The translations under genes were made by a program, and so were the position numbers. Below, piece by piece: positions 1-5,651 of a stretch of DNA of 5,651 nt. Every line of letters begins with the position of its first letter. Position 1 is the first letter of the stretch. Location of the stretch: the NCBI GenBank assembly GCA_965369375.1, contig CBDUQN010000133.1:1-5651 (forward strand), given 5' to 3'. The stretch is from CBDUQN01 sp965369375 (GTDB lineage Bacteria > Krumholzibacteriota > Krumholzibacteriia > Krumholzibacteriales > Krumholzibacteriaceae). Below the pieces are notes generated by a model. That model was given only the letters and a program-made list of their open reading frames with translations, had not been told where the DNA came from and ran no database searches.

Positions 1-18
1 TGCGGTTGATGCTGCTAT

Positions 19-1074
19 CTATTTCGAACCCACTTCAACAACTGTTCCGCGCAGCGTCACCTCGAGCTCCTCGCCCCCGGGATAGTTGGTATAGATCTTT
101 ATAGAGGCTTTATATTTTTTCGTCGATTTCGTCGGTTTTAATTTCACGATCCCCTGGTACACTTTGCCTGGAAGAAGTTCTTGAATATCAACCTCGATAT
201 CTTTTCTCGACGGAATCACTTTGAGCACTTTCAGGGAATCGCCCCGTATCGTCGCGATCCGGAATTTCTTTTCAAAGACGCCTTCTTCACCTTTCCCGAT
301 CTTCATTTCACCGCACAGTATCATCTCGGGATTAACTCTTACGATCGGGTTTATCGTCAACACGACCGCTATCTTTTTTTCCTTCATTTTCAGAGAATTT
401 GTAGTCACAGCCAGCGTGCCCATATAACTCCCCGGCTCTATCTCCTCTTTCTTTTTTATGCGCAGTGAATACTTTTTCCCCTTCTCGATCTCTCTGATCG
501 TGATATCAAGCTTGTCCTTATACTTGTCGAGATGCACGCTCTCCCTTGCCCAGTGATAATCGATTATGCGTATTGGTTCATTCAGGAGATTCGTAATTTC
601 AGTTTCTATTTCGAAATCCTCTCCCGTAAACCCGGTGAGATACAACCTTCTCGAAACATCAAAGACCTTTTTGACTTGAGCCGTCACGGACAGCGTTACT
701 TTTTTGTTCTCCTGATCATTGCTCGTTACGGTAAAGCTCTTCTTGTTTTTACCCGGATGAATTCTATTTCCCTTGATAACAACTCTGATTTTTCCTTCCT
801 CCCCGGGAAGGATGACCTTATCGTAGTCGGCCACCGAGCAGCCTCACCCGGGTTTTACCTTTATCTCCAATTCCCCCTCTCCATTGTTACGCACGACGAA
901 TATGTGTTCGATATCCTCTCCTTCATAGAAATCCCCCAGATCGACGGCGGCTTCGTGGATATACATCTTCGGAAACTTTTCATTTTGCATTCGTCCGTAA
1001 ACGGAAAAAATAAAAACCACGAGCAGTAAAGCGACCGTGAGAACAAAAACGGCCGGCTTCAGATATCGATTCAT
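19..1074 (-). CDS. Membrane-anchored DUF1573-type protein, probable selenoprotein (Sec-Gly-Cys motif)
   Basis: Read through the in-frame UGA at 846-844, this is one 351-residue protein ending at TAG (21-19). The ATG at 1074 is chosen because GGAGG (1086-1082) lies 7 bases upstream; the ATG at 1080 is only 1 base from it. Residues 8-25 are a hydrophobic signal anchor after Arg3/Lys6, so the rest is probably extracytoplasmic. Three Ig-like (DUF1573/ASH-type) domains follow, at about 34-136, 137-243 and 246-349, each with a late strand ending in a Ser/Thr-Asn turn (VTSND, VTTNS, IYTNYPG). Domain 1 fits the DUF1573 pattern: NNGEGELEI, then KVKPG, U77-G78-C79, SVADYDK and LPGEEGKI. The family normally has Cys-Gly-Cys here. 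Domains 2 and 3 lack the motif (domain 3 has SRKD at that place). The only other Cys is 254. It follows acr3 by 15 bases and is probably cotranscribed with it. The substrate is unknown; a thiol/selenol redox or metal(loid)-binding role is inferred. The alternative is a gene broken by a nonsense mutation. Confidence 0.8.
794..811 (-). promoter_or_regulatory. Candidate SECIS-like stem-loop downstream of the UGA
   Basis: On the transcript, CCUUCC pairs with GGAAGG as a perfect 6-bp stem around the 6-base loop CGGGGA. The stem begins 32 bases after the last base of the UGA and the loop begins 38 bases after it. Bacterial SECIS elements usually carry a G early in the apical loop, which fits (second loop base), and lie about 16-37 bases from the UGA, so this is at or just past the edge. 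A weaker competing option is the 3-bp GAU/AUC hairpin at 822-811 with loop AAGGUC, whose GGUC recalls the E. coli fdhF loop. A third is AAGG/CCUU at 819-808. Which one forms cannot be decided by eye. Confidence 0.4.
844..846 (-). other. In-frame UGA, predicted selenocysteine codon (residue 77)
   Basis: On the minus strand the codons are AAA CCC GGG TGA GGC TGC TCG GTG, read as K-P-G-U-G-C-S-V. The frame is the same before and after, with no indel. The UGA takes the place of the first Cys of the DUF1573 Cys-Gly-Cys motif, and the second Cys (TGC, 840-838) is intact. UGA replacing a redox Cys next to a second Cys is the usual signature of a selenoprotein. UGA also ends four neighbouring genes, so recoding here would have to depend on local context. 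Confidence 0.75.
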
Positions 1075-1081
1075 AAACATT

Positions 1082-1086
1082 CCTCC
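1082..1086 (-). promoter_or_regulatory. Ribosome binding site deciding the DUF1573 gene start
   Basis: GGAGG lies between the acr3 stop (1092-1090) and two in-frame ATGs. It is 1 base from the ATG at 1080 and 7 bases from the ATG at 1074, so it favours the start MNRYLK. It also shows that the DUF1573 gene is initiated separately, although it lies in the same frame as acr3. Confidence 0.75.
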
Positions 1087-1089
1087 ATT

Positions 1090-2298
1090 TCACGTGGCCG
1101 CCCGGATTGCCCTACCCGGCGCAAACCATGATCTCGTTCTCAGACAGATCTTGACCAGCAGCAGCATCACCGGAACCTCGATGAGCACGCCGACAACAGT
1201 TGCCAGAGCGGCGCCCGAGGACAGTCCAAAGAGCATCGCCGCCGTGGCGATGGCCACCTCGAAGTGATTTGACGCCCCGATCATTGCTGATGGCGCCGCA
1301 TCCTCATACGATAACTTTAATACCCTCGATAGTCCATATCCAAGCCAGAAAATGAGATTTGTCTGTATGAACAGGGGAATGGCGATCCATAGGATAGTGA
1401 AGGGATTCGAAAGAATGACATCGCCCTTGAAGGAGAACAGAAGAACAAGGGTGATGAGAAGCGCGACAATGGTAATCGGCGTTAGAAGATGAAGGAATTC
1501 CTCCCTGAACCACTCCTCACCCTTCGTGGCAATGATCAATTTCCGCGAAAAATGCCCGGCCACCAGAGGCAACGCTACGTATATGCCGATTGACAGCAGA
1601 AGCGCCTGCCATGGCACGGGAAGCCTTCCGACACCGAGCAGGAATCCGCCGAGCACGCCGTAGAGGACGAGCATCGTCAGTGAATTGATGGCGACCATGA
1701 CGAGTGTGTGTCCATCGTTCCCCCTTGCCAGGTACCCCCAGACGAGCACCATCGCCGTGCACGGGGCGATGCCGAGCAGAATGCAGCCGGCGAGGTAGCT
1801 GCGCCATAAGGGCACTTCCAGCATTTTTATGCCTTCCCTCATGATAACCGTCCCCGCACCGTACGTTGCACCGACGGGAAGATCCAGGCCGAGCGGCATT
1901 TTTACATAATCGACGGCTTCAGCACCGATGAAGGCCCTAAAGAGCACGCCGAGAAAGAGCAGCGCGATCGCGTACATCGTGAACGGTTTCACCGCCCAGT
2001 TGATGAAAAGGGTGAGGCCGACCGGCTTCACGCTTTTGCCTGCTTTGAGCATATCGGCGAAATCGATCTTCACCATGATCGGGTACATCATGAAAAAAAG
2101 ACAGATCGCGATGGGGATCGAGACGACCGGGGCGCCGTTCACCGTTATCGCCATCCCGTCGAGCAAGATCGCCACGTGAGGCGCCAGCTTTCCGAGCAGG
2201 ATACCGGCCCCTATGCACAATACCACCCAAAGGGTGAGATACCTCTCGAAGAAACCGAGCCCTTTCGGCTGCTTGGTGATGCATGCTTTCGGCTCCAT
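1090..2298 (-). CDS. acr3: ACR3-family arsenite efflux permease
   Basis: This 402-residue inner-membrane carrier exports As(III), using the proton motive force in known members, and completes detoxification of arsenate reduced by the ArsC encoded just upstream. About ten hydrophobic segments are visible. Family marks are the IPIAICLFFMMYPIM segment (61-75), GIAPCTAMVLVW (177-188) with the conserved transport Cys180, and GASNHFEVAIA (341-351) followed by GVLIEVPVML (370-379). Glu347 is probably the conserved acidic residue of the transport site. The protein is longer than many ACR3s (roughly 340-370). The extra length seems to lie in the loop at about 122-160 (AEAVDYVKMPLGLDLPVG onward) before the Cys180 segment, and the segment stays in frame, so the gene looks intact. 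The ATG at 2298 has GGGAG about 10 bases upstream. The gap to arsC is 36 bases. The stop is UGA and the next gene lies in the same frame 15 bases on, but that gene has its own ribosome binding site. Confidence 0.95.
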   Translation of the reverse strand: MEPKACITKQPKGLGFFERYLTLWVVLCIGAGILLGKLAPHVAILLDGMAITVNGAPVVSIPIAICLFFMMYPIMVKIDFADMLKAGKSVKPVGLTLFINWAVKPFTMYAIALLFLGVLFRAFIGAEAVDYVKMPLGLDLPVGATYGAGTVIMREGIKMLEVPLWRSYLAGCILLGIAPCTAMVLVWGYLARGNDGHTLVMVAINSLTMLVLYGVLGGFLLGVGRLPVPWQALLLSIGIYVALPLVAGHFSRKLIIATKGEEWFREEFLHLLTPITIVALLITLVLLFSFKGDVILSNPFTILWIAIPLFIQTNLIFWLGYGLSRVLKLSYEDAAPSAMIGASNHFEVAIATAAMLFGLSSGAALATVVGVLIEVPVMLLLVKICLRTRSWFAPGRAIRAAT

Positions 2299-2334
2299 GT
2301 ATTATCTCTCCCATACGCTTTACTCAAAGGGCTA

Positions 2335-2781
2335 TTATGGAACTGAAATCGAAGAGAGCGCTTCGGGCAGGCTTTCGATGAAATCCCGGATCTCGTCTCG
2401 TACGCGCCGGTAAATCTTCAACACTTCCTCTTCATCGCCCGCATCGCGGGCCAGCGCCGGCGGATCGTCAAAACTCCGGTGAGCCACCTTCGTCTCTCCG
2501 GGGTAAATCGGGCACATCTCCCGCGCGTAATCGCATACCGTGACCACATAGTCGAATTCTACACCTGAGAGATCACCGAGCGATTTCGATCTTTGTCCTG
2601 AAATGTCAACACCCGCTTCCTGCATGATCCGGATTGCGAGCGGATCCATACCCTTGGGATCGATGCCCGCCGAATATGGCTCGAGGACATCACCTTTCAG
2701 ATGCCCGGTCCATCCTTCCGCCATCTGGCTTCGACACGAATTGCCCGTGCACAGAAAGAGAATCCTGGATTTATTTTTCAA
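2335..2781 (-). CDS. arsC: Arsenate reductase, thioredoxin-coupled (low-molecular-weight phosphatase fold)
   Basis: This cytosolic enzyme reduces arsenate to arsenite, the substrate of the ACR3 pump encoded next. At 148 residues it has the normal family length. The catalytic P-loop is CTGNSCR (Cys11 to Arg17, CX5R). Cys83 and Cys90 in VTVCDYAREMC correspond to the Cys82/Cys89 redox pair of the Staphylococcus pI258 enzyme, so the disulfide relay to thioredoxin is complete. Asp105 of the DDPP motif is the general acid. The start is TTG at 2781: an in-frame TGA lies two codons upstream (2787-2785) and the P-loop begins only ten codons later, leaving no ATG option. GAGGTGA (2791-2785) is the ribosome binding site and overlaps the stop of the upstream gene (8-base gap), which suggests translational coupling. 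The stop is TAA. The thioredoxin-dependent class is clear from the Cys triad; the glutaredoxin-type ArsC is unrelated. Confidence 0.95.
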   Translation of the reverse strand: MKNKSRILFLCTGNSCRSQMAEGWTGHLKGDVLEPYSAGIDPKGMDPLAIRIMQEAGVDISGQRSKSLGDLSGVEFDYVVTVCDYAREMCPIYPGETKVAHRSFDDPPALARDAGDEEEVLKIYRRVRDEIRDFIESLPEALSSISVP

Positions 2782-2784
2782 TTC

Positions 2785-2791
2785 TCACCTC
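2785..2791 (-). promoter_or_regulatory. Ribosome binding site of arsC (TTG start)
   Basis: GAGGTGA overlaps the UGA stop of the arsG-like gene (2792-2790). The GAGG core ends 6 bases before the TTG at 2781. It supports the rare TTG start and tight coupling with the upstream gene. Confidence 0.7.
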
Positions 2792-3479
2792 AGAAGATTT
2801 GAAAGATGTATTTCAGCGAAAAATAGACGCCCATTACGATGAACAAAACGCCGGTGATCCTCCTCGCCCATAGTTCGAACTGGGTGATACGGTGAAATAC
2901 CTTCCCGATATAATGCGCACCCGTCGCCGCCAGGAACGCAAAGACAACTACCGGCAGAGCGGTCCCGATCCCATACAGCAACGGCAGGATGACTCCCGAT
3001 TCCGTTTTGATGGCAAGAGGCAGGAGACTTCCGAAGAAGAGGGCCGCCGATGAGGGGCAGAACGACAAAGCGAAAACGATCCCCAGAAGCCCCGCCCCCC
3101 ATATTCCCATTCTGTCCGCTCTGCTCAGCATCCTATCGCTCGTTCCGGACCCTTTCATGTTGACGTTCAAGAGACCCATCAGAAACATGCCGACGACTAT
3201 CAGGAGCGGTCCCATTATCTTCATCATGTACTTCTGGAGAAAGAATGAAATATGCGGAGCGGAGAGCATGCTCTTCACAAGGATAATGCCCAACACCACA
3301 TATGTCAGACTCCTGCCGAGCGTATAGAGCAAACCGGTCAACAGAACAAGGCGCGGGTACTCGACCTTCTTGCCGATATATGATATGGCCACGATATTCG
3401 CGGCCAGCGGACAGGGACTGATCGACGTGAGAATGCCGAACCACACGGCGAGCGCCATACCGGAAACGAATTCATTCAT
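2790..3479 (-). CDS. arsG: CcdA/DsbD-like membrane protein, ArsG-type
   Basis: This 229-residue membrane protein has about six hydrophobic segments, at roughly 8-35, 44-68, 86-105, 126-152, 159-182 and 205-227. It belongs to the DsbD-transmembrane/CcdA fold: each half carries a Cys followed by Pro, at Cys23 (ISPCPLAANIVAISYIGKK) and Cys141 (SFCPSSA). In CcdA and DsbD the equivalent pair passes electrons from cytosolic thioredoxin across the membrane. The ISPCPLAAN signature and position directly after an arsF-like gene match ArsG of the Shewanella arsEFG set, reported as an efflux permease for trivalent aromatic aminoarsenicals. Its sequence fits an electron-transfer role equally well, and the two cannot be separated here. 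The ATG at 3479 is chosen because GGGAG (3493-3489) lies 9 bases upstream and the protein then begins at the first membrane segment. It overlaps the preceding stop by 8 bases. An upstream ATG at 3563 lies inside that gene and has no support. The stop is UGA. Confidence 0.85.
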   Translation of the reverse strand: MNEFVSGMALAVWFGILTSISPCPLAANIVAISYIGKKVEYPRLVLLTGLLYTLGRSLTYVVLGIILVKSMLSAPHISFFLQKYMMKIMGPLLIVVGMFLMGLLNVNMKGSGTSDRMLSRADRMGIWGAGLLGIVFALSFCPSSAALFFGSLLPLAIKTESGVILPLLYGIGTALPVVVFAFLAATGAHYIGKVFHRITQFELWARRITGVLFIVMGVYFSLKYIFQIF

Positions 3480-4020
3480 GTGAGAGCTCTCCCATAATTT
3501 TGTTGGTCTCGTCTTCGATATAGTCCATGAAGGTCTGTTTGTCTCCGACGTATTGCCAAACACGGTCGAGATTCTTCCACCGTGTCTGCTCTCCGTCCCG
3601 GTAATCGGCGAGAACCACCGATTTTGTCGTCAGTTGATAATCATCAATGTAATGGCTGTTCTCCGGCTCATCGACGTTCACGACATGGAACTCGAGCCTT
3701 CCCAACTCCAACTGCCGGGCAAACGCTGTTTCTATCGCTTCTGTTGTGTACGCTTCGATCTTCCTGCACGTCGGGCACCGCTTTGTAGTTAAGAAATAAT
3801 AAGCGATCACGGTGCGGCCCGACCCGCCGGACTCGCGGCCCGATTTGTCGGATTCTCGTATACCGCCCGGAGCACTTGTTCCTTCGGGATTTCTATCAAT
3901 CGCCGTCTCATCGGAGGAGCCCTCCATCGGCTCCTCCTTGGATTCCTTGAACACCAGGAATGCAACACTTGCGATTACGAATAAGAGCAATATCCCGGTG
4001 ATAATGTGCTTGGATTTCAT
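3472..4020 (-). CDS. arsF: Membrane-anchored thioredoxin-like protein, ArsF-type
   Basis: This protein has 182 residues. Residues 5-24 form an N-terminal hydrophobic anchor after Lys2/Lys4, without a lipobox Cys. Residues 25-70 are a low-complexity linker rich in Gly, Ser, Glu and Arg. A thioredoxin-like domain follows at about 70-175, with the active site KRCPTCRKIEAY (Cys82 and Cys85), suggesting a periplasmic or outer-face dithiol. The YYFLTTKRCPTCRKIEAY stretch resembles proteins annotated as subunit ArsF of a nitrophenyl-compound nitroreductase, reported with ArsE to reduce the nitro group of roxarsone-type arsenicals. That biochemical claim is family knowledge; only the redox fold is visible here. 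The gene starts at ATG 4020 with GAGGT about 5 bases upstream, 14 bases after the arsE-like gene, and overlaps arsG by 8 bases. Being next to a CcdA-like gene suggests ArsG keeps its dithiol reduced. The stop is UGA. Confidence 0.85.
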   Translation of the reverse strand: MKSKHIITGILLLFVIASVAFLVFKESKEEPMEGSSDETAIDRNPEGTSAPGGIRESDKSGRESGGSGRTVIAYYFLTTKRCPTCRKIEAYTTEAIETAFARQLELGRLEFHVVNVDEPENSHYIDDYQLTTKSVVLADYRDGEQTRWKNLDRVWQYVGDKQTFMDYIEDETNKIMGELSHE

Positions 4021-4034
4021 GAATACCTCGTTTT

Positions 4035-4277
4035 CTAGCTGTTGTCGGACAAGATGCTTTTAATCTCCTCTTCCGAGAGCACCTTCCCAACCGCCCTGAC
4101 CTCACCGTCCACCACAAGGGCCGGTGTCATCATGACCCCGAACTCGAGAATCCGGTTGATATCATCCACCTTCTCGAGCTCGAAATCGAGGCCGAGCCCC
4201 CTGCAGGCGGTCTCGGCATTCTCCACCAGCGTCTTGCACTTGGGACATCCCGTTCCAAGTATCTGGATCTTTCTCAT
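4035..4277 (-). CDS. arsE: Small thioredoxin-fold protein (redox-active disulfide protein), ArsE-type
   Basis: This 80-residue cytosolic protein has the minimal thioredoxin/glutaredoxin fold: strand RKIQILG, then the active site GCPKC (Cys11, Cys14), a helix, a second strand, Thr51 and the expected cis-Pro52 in MMTPALVVDG, and a final helix (SEEEIKSIL). Cys25 is an additional Cys. This is the redox-active disulfide protein 2 type often found beside COG0701 permeases and in arsenic operons. Immediately before arsF and arsG it sits in the arsE position of the arsEFG set; I am less sure of the symbol than of the fold. The ATG at 4277 is chosen over the ATG at 4313 because GGAGG lies 6 bases upstream and the protein then starts directly at the first strand; the longer form would overlap the permease gene. 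It follows the permease stop by 13 bases and ends in TAG. Likely roles are dithiol donor or As(III)/thiol carrier. Confidence 0.8.
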   Translation of the reverse strand: MRKIQILGTGCPKCKTLVENAETACRGLGLDFELEKVDDINRILEFGVMMTPALVVDGEVRAVGKVLSEEEIKSILSDNS

Positions 4278-4290
4278 CAGGCGCCTCCAA

Positions 4291-5604
4291 TCAGAACAAT
4301 GCTCCATATACAATGCCGGTCACGGTCGCCATCAACACGACAAGCATTACGAACACGGCCGTCTTGCCGGATCCCATGACGCTGCGTATGACCAGCATGT
4401 TGGGGAGCGACAGCGCCGGACCTGCAAGCAGCAGGGCGAGCGCGGGCCCTTTGCCCATTCCGGCTCCGATCAATCCTTGCAGGATCGGAACCTCGGTGAG
4501 TGTCGCAAAGTACATGAATGCGCCGGCAATCGAGGCGAAAAAATTCGAGGCGATCGAATTGCCCCCCACAGCGCCGCTCACCCACGACGAAGGTATCAGC
4601 CCCTCATGCGAGGGCCTTCCGAGCAGCGCTCCCGCTATCAACACGCCCCAGAACAGCAGCGGCAATATCTGTTTCGCAAAGCCCCAGGTCGACCCGAACC
4701 AGTCGCCGAGCTCTCCCTTGTCCAAATTCGCGAGAACCGAAAGCCCGAGCACGCCGGCGACAAAAGCGATCATCGGCCTGTCCGGCGCGGCCACCGCGAG
4801 AAGCACGGCGGGAATCCCGGCTATGATTACATGCCACCATTTTGTCTCGAACCACAATATCAAGGCAACACCGAGAAGCCCGGCAAACACGCCTGTCATG
4901 ATCCATTTCACGGAATATACGAAAAACCAGAATCCGGATGTCTCAGCGGGCTTTCCCCAGTTGGCGAATACGAGAATCGCGACCATGGAGGCAAAGTACG
5001 CGGCATTCTGCCAGAGGGGCCGCTTGATTTCGGGCTCGGGCATTGCCGATCGAACATCGGCTTTTTCCAGTTCCTCCCTGCGGAATATGAAACTCATGAG
5101 TAGTCCGATGACAATGCCGAACAGGACGGCCCCGACGGCCCGGGCGATCCCGAGCTCGACACCGAGCACCCGCAATGTCAAAACAATCGCAAGCACATTT
5201 ATCGCAGGGCCTGAATAGAGAAAGGTCGTCGCCGGGCCCAAACCGGCGCCCCTCTTATAGATCCCGGCAAAAAGCGGCAGCACGGTACAGGAGCACACGG
5301 CGAGAATCGATCCCGAAACCGAGGCTACCCCGTAGGACAGGACCTTGTTCGCACGAACTCCCAGATATTTTATAACGGAAGCCTGGCTCACAAACACTGC
5401 AATGGCGCCAGCAATAAAGAATGCTGGAACGAGGCACAACAGCACGTGTTCCCGTGCATACCAGCGGACGAGATAGAGTGCTTCCCAGAATGCGCCTCTA
5501 ATGCGCGCCGATTCCATCAGCGCTTCCACAGGGAGATAGAAACCGGCAAGAAACACCAACGTCATCAGGCCTAAAGATTTCCATTCTCTCTTCCAGAATT
5601 CCAT
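4291..5604 (-). CDS. Permease of the ArsP/COG0701 (PF03773) family
   Basis: This 437-residue inner-membrane protein has about ten to twelve hydrophobic segments in two pseudo-symmetric halves. Each half holds a Gly-Pro-Ala re-entrant-like motif: GPATTFLYSGPAINVLAI (123-140) and GPALALLLAGPALSLPNML (386-404). AVCSCTVLPLFAG (102-114) carries the family's Cys-Ser-Cys (Cys104, Cys106), a plausible metalloid- or metal-binding thiol pair. A charged cytosolic region (about 174-197) links the halves. Characterised ArsP proteins export trivalent organoarsenicals; other family members are linked to divalent metal export, so the substrate is not fixed by sequence. Position directly before arsEFG favours organoarsenicals. 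The start is ATG at 5604; the ribosome binding site is weak (AAAGG, about 9 bases upstream). It is the first gene of the visible operon. The stop is UGA, 13 bases before the next gene. It is the most GC-rich part of the window. Confidence 0.85.
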   Translation of the reverse strand: MEFWKREWKSLGLMTLVFLAGFYLPVEALMESARIRGAFWEALYLVRWYAREHVLLCLVPAFFIAGAIAVFVSQASVIKYLGVRANKVLSYGVASVSGSILAVCSCTVLPLFAGIYKRGAGLGPATTFLYSGPAINVLAIVLTLRVLGVELGIARAVGAVLFGIVIGLLMSFIFRREELEKADVRSAMPEPEIKRPLWQNAAYFASMVAILVFANWGKPAETSGFWFFVYSVKWIMTGVFAGLLGVALILWFETKWWHVIIAGIPAVLLAVAAPDRPMIAFVAGVLGLSVLANLDKGELGDWFGSTWGFAKQILPLLFWGVLIAGALLGRPSHEGLIPSSWVSGAVGGNSIASNFFASIAGAFMYFATLTEVPILQGLIGAGMGKGPALALLLAGPALSLPNMLVIRSVMGSGKTAVFVMLVVLMATVTGIVYGALF

Positions 5605-5651
5605 TTACGAGCCTTTTATCCCCTGCCGGCAGCCTGAAGCTCCTTCGGGCG
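5605..5651 (-). other. Upstream flank, possibly the end of a preceding gene
   Basis: These 47 bases precede the permease start. One frame reads a short tail (RPKELQAAGRG) ending at TAA 5618-5616; another is open down to a TAA that directly abuts the permease ATG. Either could be the C-terminus of an upstream operon gene, but the stretch is too short to identify. It also contains a 10-bp palindrome (CTGCCGGCAG, 5623-5632) of unknown meaning. I see no convincing promoter. Confidence 0.3.

Noticed and set aside
19..834. A separate gene starting at GTG 834, with an SD-like GGTGAGG just upstream, instead of a readthrough product.
   Set aside because: Such a protein would begin inside an Ig-like domain, without the membrane anchor and without the motif Cys, and the family pattern runs across the UGA in frame. 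The SD-like bases overlap the UGA context and codons of the conserved motif. It remains the main alternative if no Sec machinery is found.
844..846. UGA reassigned genome-wide (for example to Trp or Gly) rather than read as selenocysteine.
   Set aside because: UGA ends four other genes here (permease, arsF, arsG, acr3) at plausible C-termini, and Trp is encoded by TGG throughout.
532..1029. Plus-strand open frame of 165 codons running opposite the UGA region.
   Set aside because: No recognisable family pattern; it mirrors the DUF1573 reading frame, which has clear domain structure, a ribosome binding site and operon context.
1074..1092. The acr3 UGA stop is in frame with the DUF1573 gene, so a second readthrough could give an ACR3-DUF1573 fusion.
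   Set aside because: ACR3 ends at a normal place, the UGA is not at a conserved Cys, and a GGAGG site with an ATG at the right spacing follows immediately.
3482..3491. GAGAGCTCTC 10-bp palindrome near the arsF/arsG junction as an operator or terminator.
   Set aside because: It lies in coding sequence between the ribosome binding site and start of arsG, has no loop or U-tract, and is best explained by the overlapping SD and codons.
3480..3563. N-terminally extended arsG starting at ATG 3563.
   Set aside because: The extra 28 residues are non-hydrophobic, lie inside the arsF coding region, and the ATG at 3479 has a properly spaced GGGAG.
4042..5103. Plus-strand open frame of 353 codons opposite the permease.
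   Set aside because: It is antisense to a clear membrane-protein gene, reads as His/Arg/Pro/Gln-rich sequence with no fold or family pattern, and crosses gene boundaries of the real operon.

Overview
The window is one tightly packed, leftward (minus-strand) gene cluster for arsenic detoxification. It has seven genes, all transcribed from high to low coordinates, with gaps of 0 to 36 bases and one 8-base overlap. In order of transcription they are: a PF03773/COG0701 (ArsP-type) permease (5604-4291); an 80-residue thioredoxin-fold protein with CPKC (4277-4035); a membrane-anchored thioredoxin-like protein with CPTC (4020-3472); a CcdA/DsbD-like membrane protein (3479-2790); a thioredoxin-coupled arsenate reductase (2781-2335); an ACR3 arsenite efflux permease (2298-1090); and a membrane-anchored DUF1573-type protein (1074-19).

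The second to fourth genes match the arsE-arsF-arsG set, described in Shewanella as handling nitroaromatic and aminoaromatic arsenicals. The operon therefore seems to join an organoarsenical module (permease plus arsEFG) to an inorganic one (arsC plus acr3). No ArsR-type regulator is visible, so the regulator, if any, lies outside the window.

The most striking observation is in the last gene. It looks like two ORFs (1074-847 and 834-19) in the same frame, separated by a single UGA at 846-844. The UGA sits exactly where DUF1573 proteins have the first Cys of their Cys-Gly-Cys motif, and the DUF1573 pattern continues unbroken on both sides (NNGEGELEI.VKPG-[UGA]-GCSVADYDK..LPGEEGKI). The simplest reading is one 351-residue selenoprotein with a Sec-Gly-Cys (UGC) motif. 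A strong stem-loop lies 35 to 52 bases after the UGA. I know of no described selenoprotein of this family, but I could not search.

UGA is also the true stop of four neighbouring genes, and TGG is used for Trp, so UGA is not simply reassigned here. The host is probably an anaerobic, selenocysteine-using bacterium. The gene set resembles arsenic clusters of Desulfobacterota-like anaerobes, but the window does not settle the taxon. The last gene is clearly more AT-rich and Lys-rich than the others. Positions 1-18 and 5605-5651 are flanks with no assignable complete gene.
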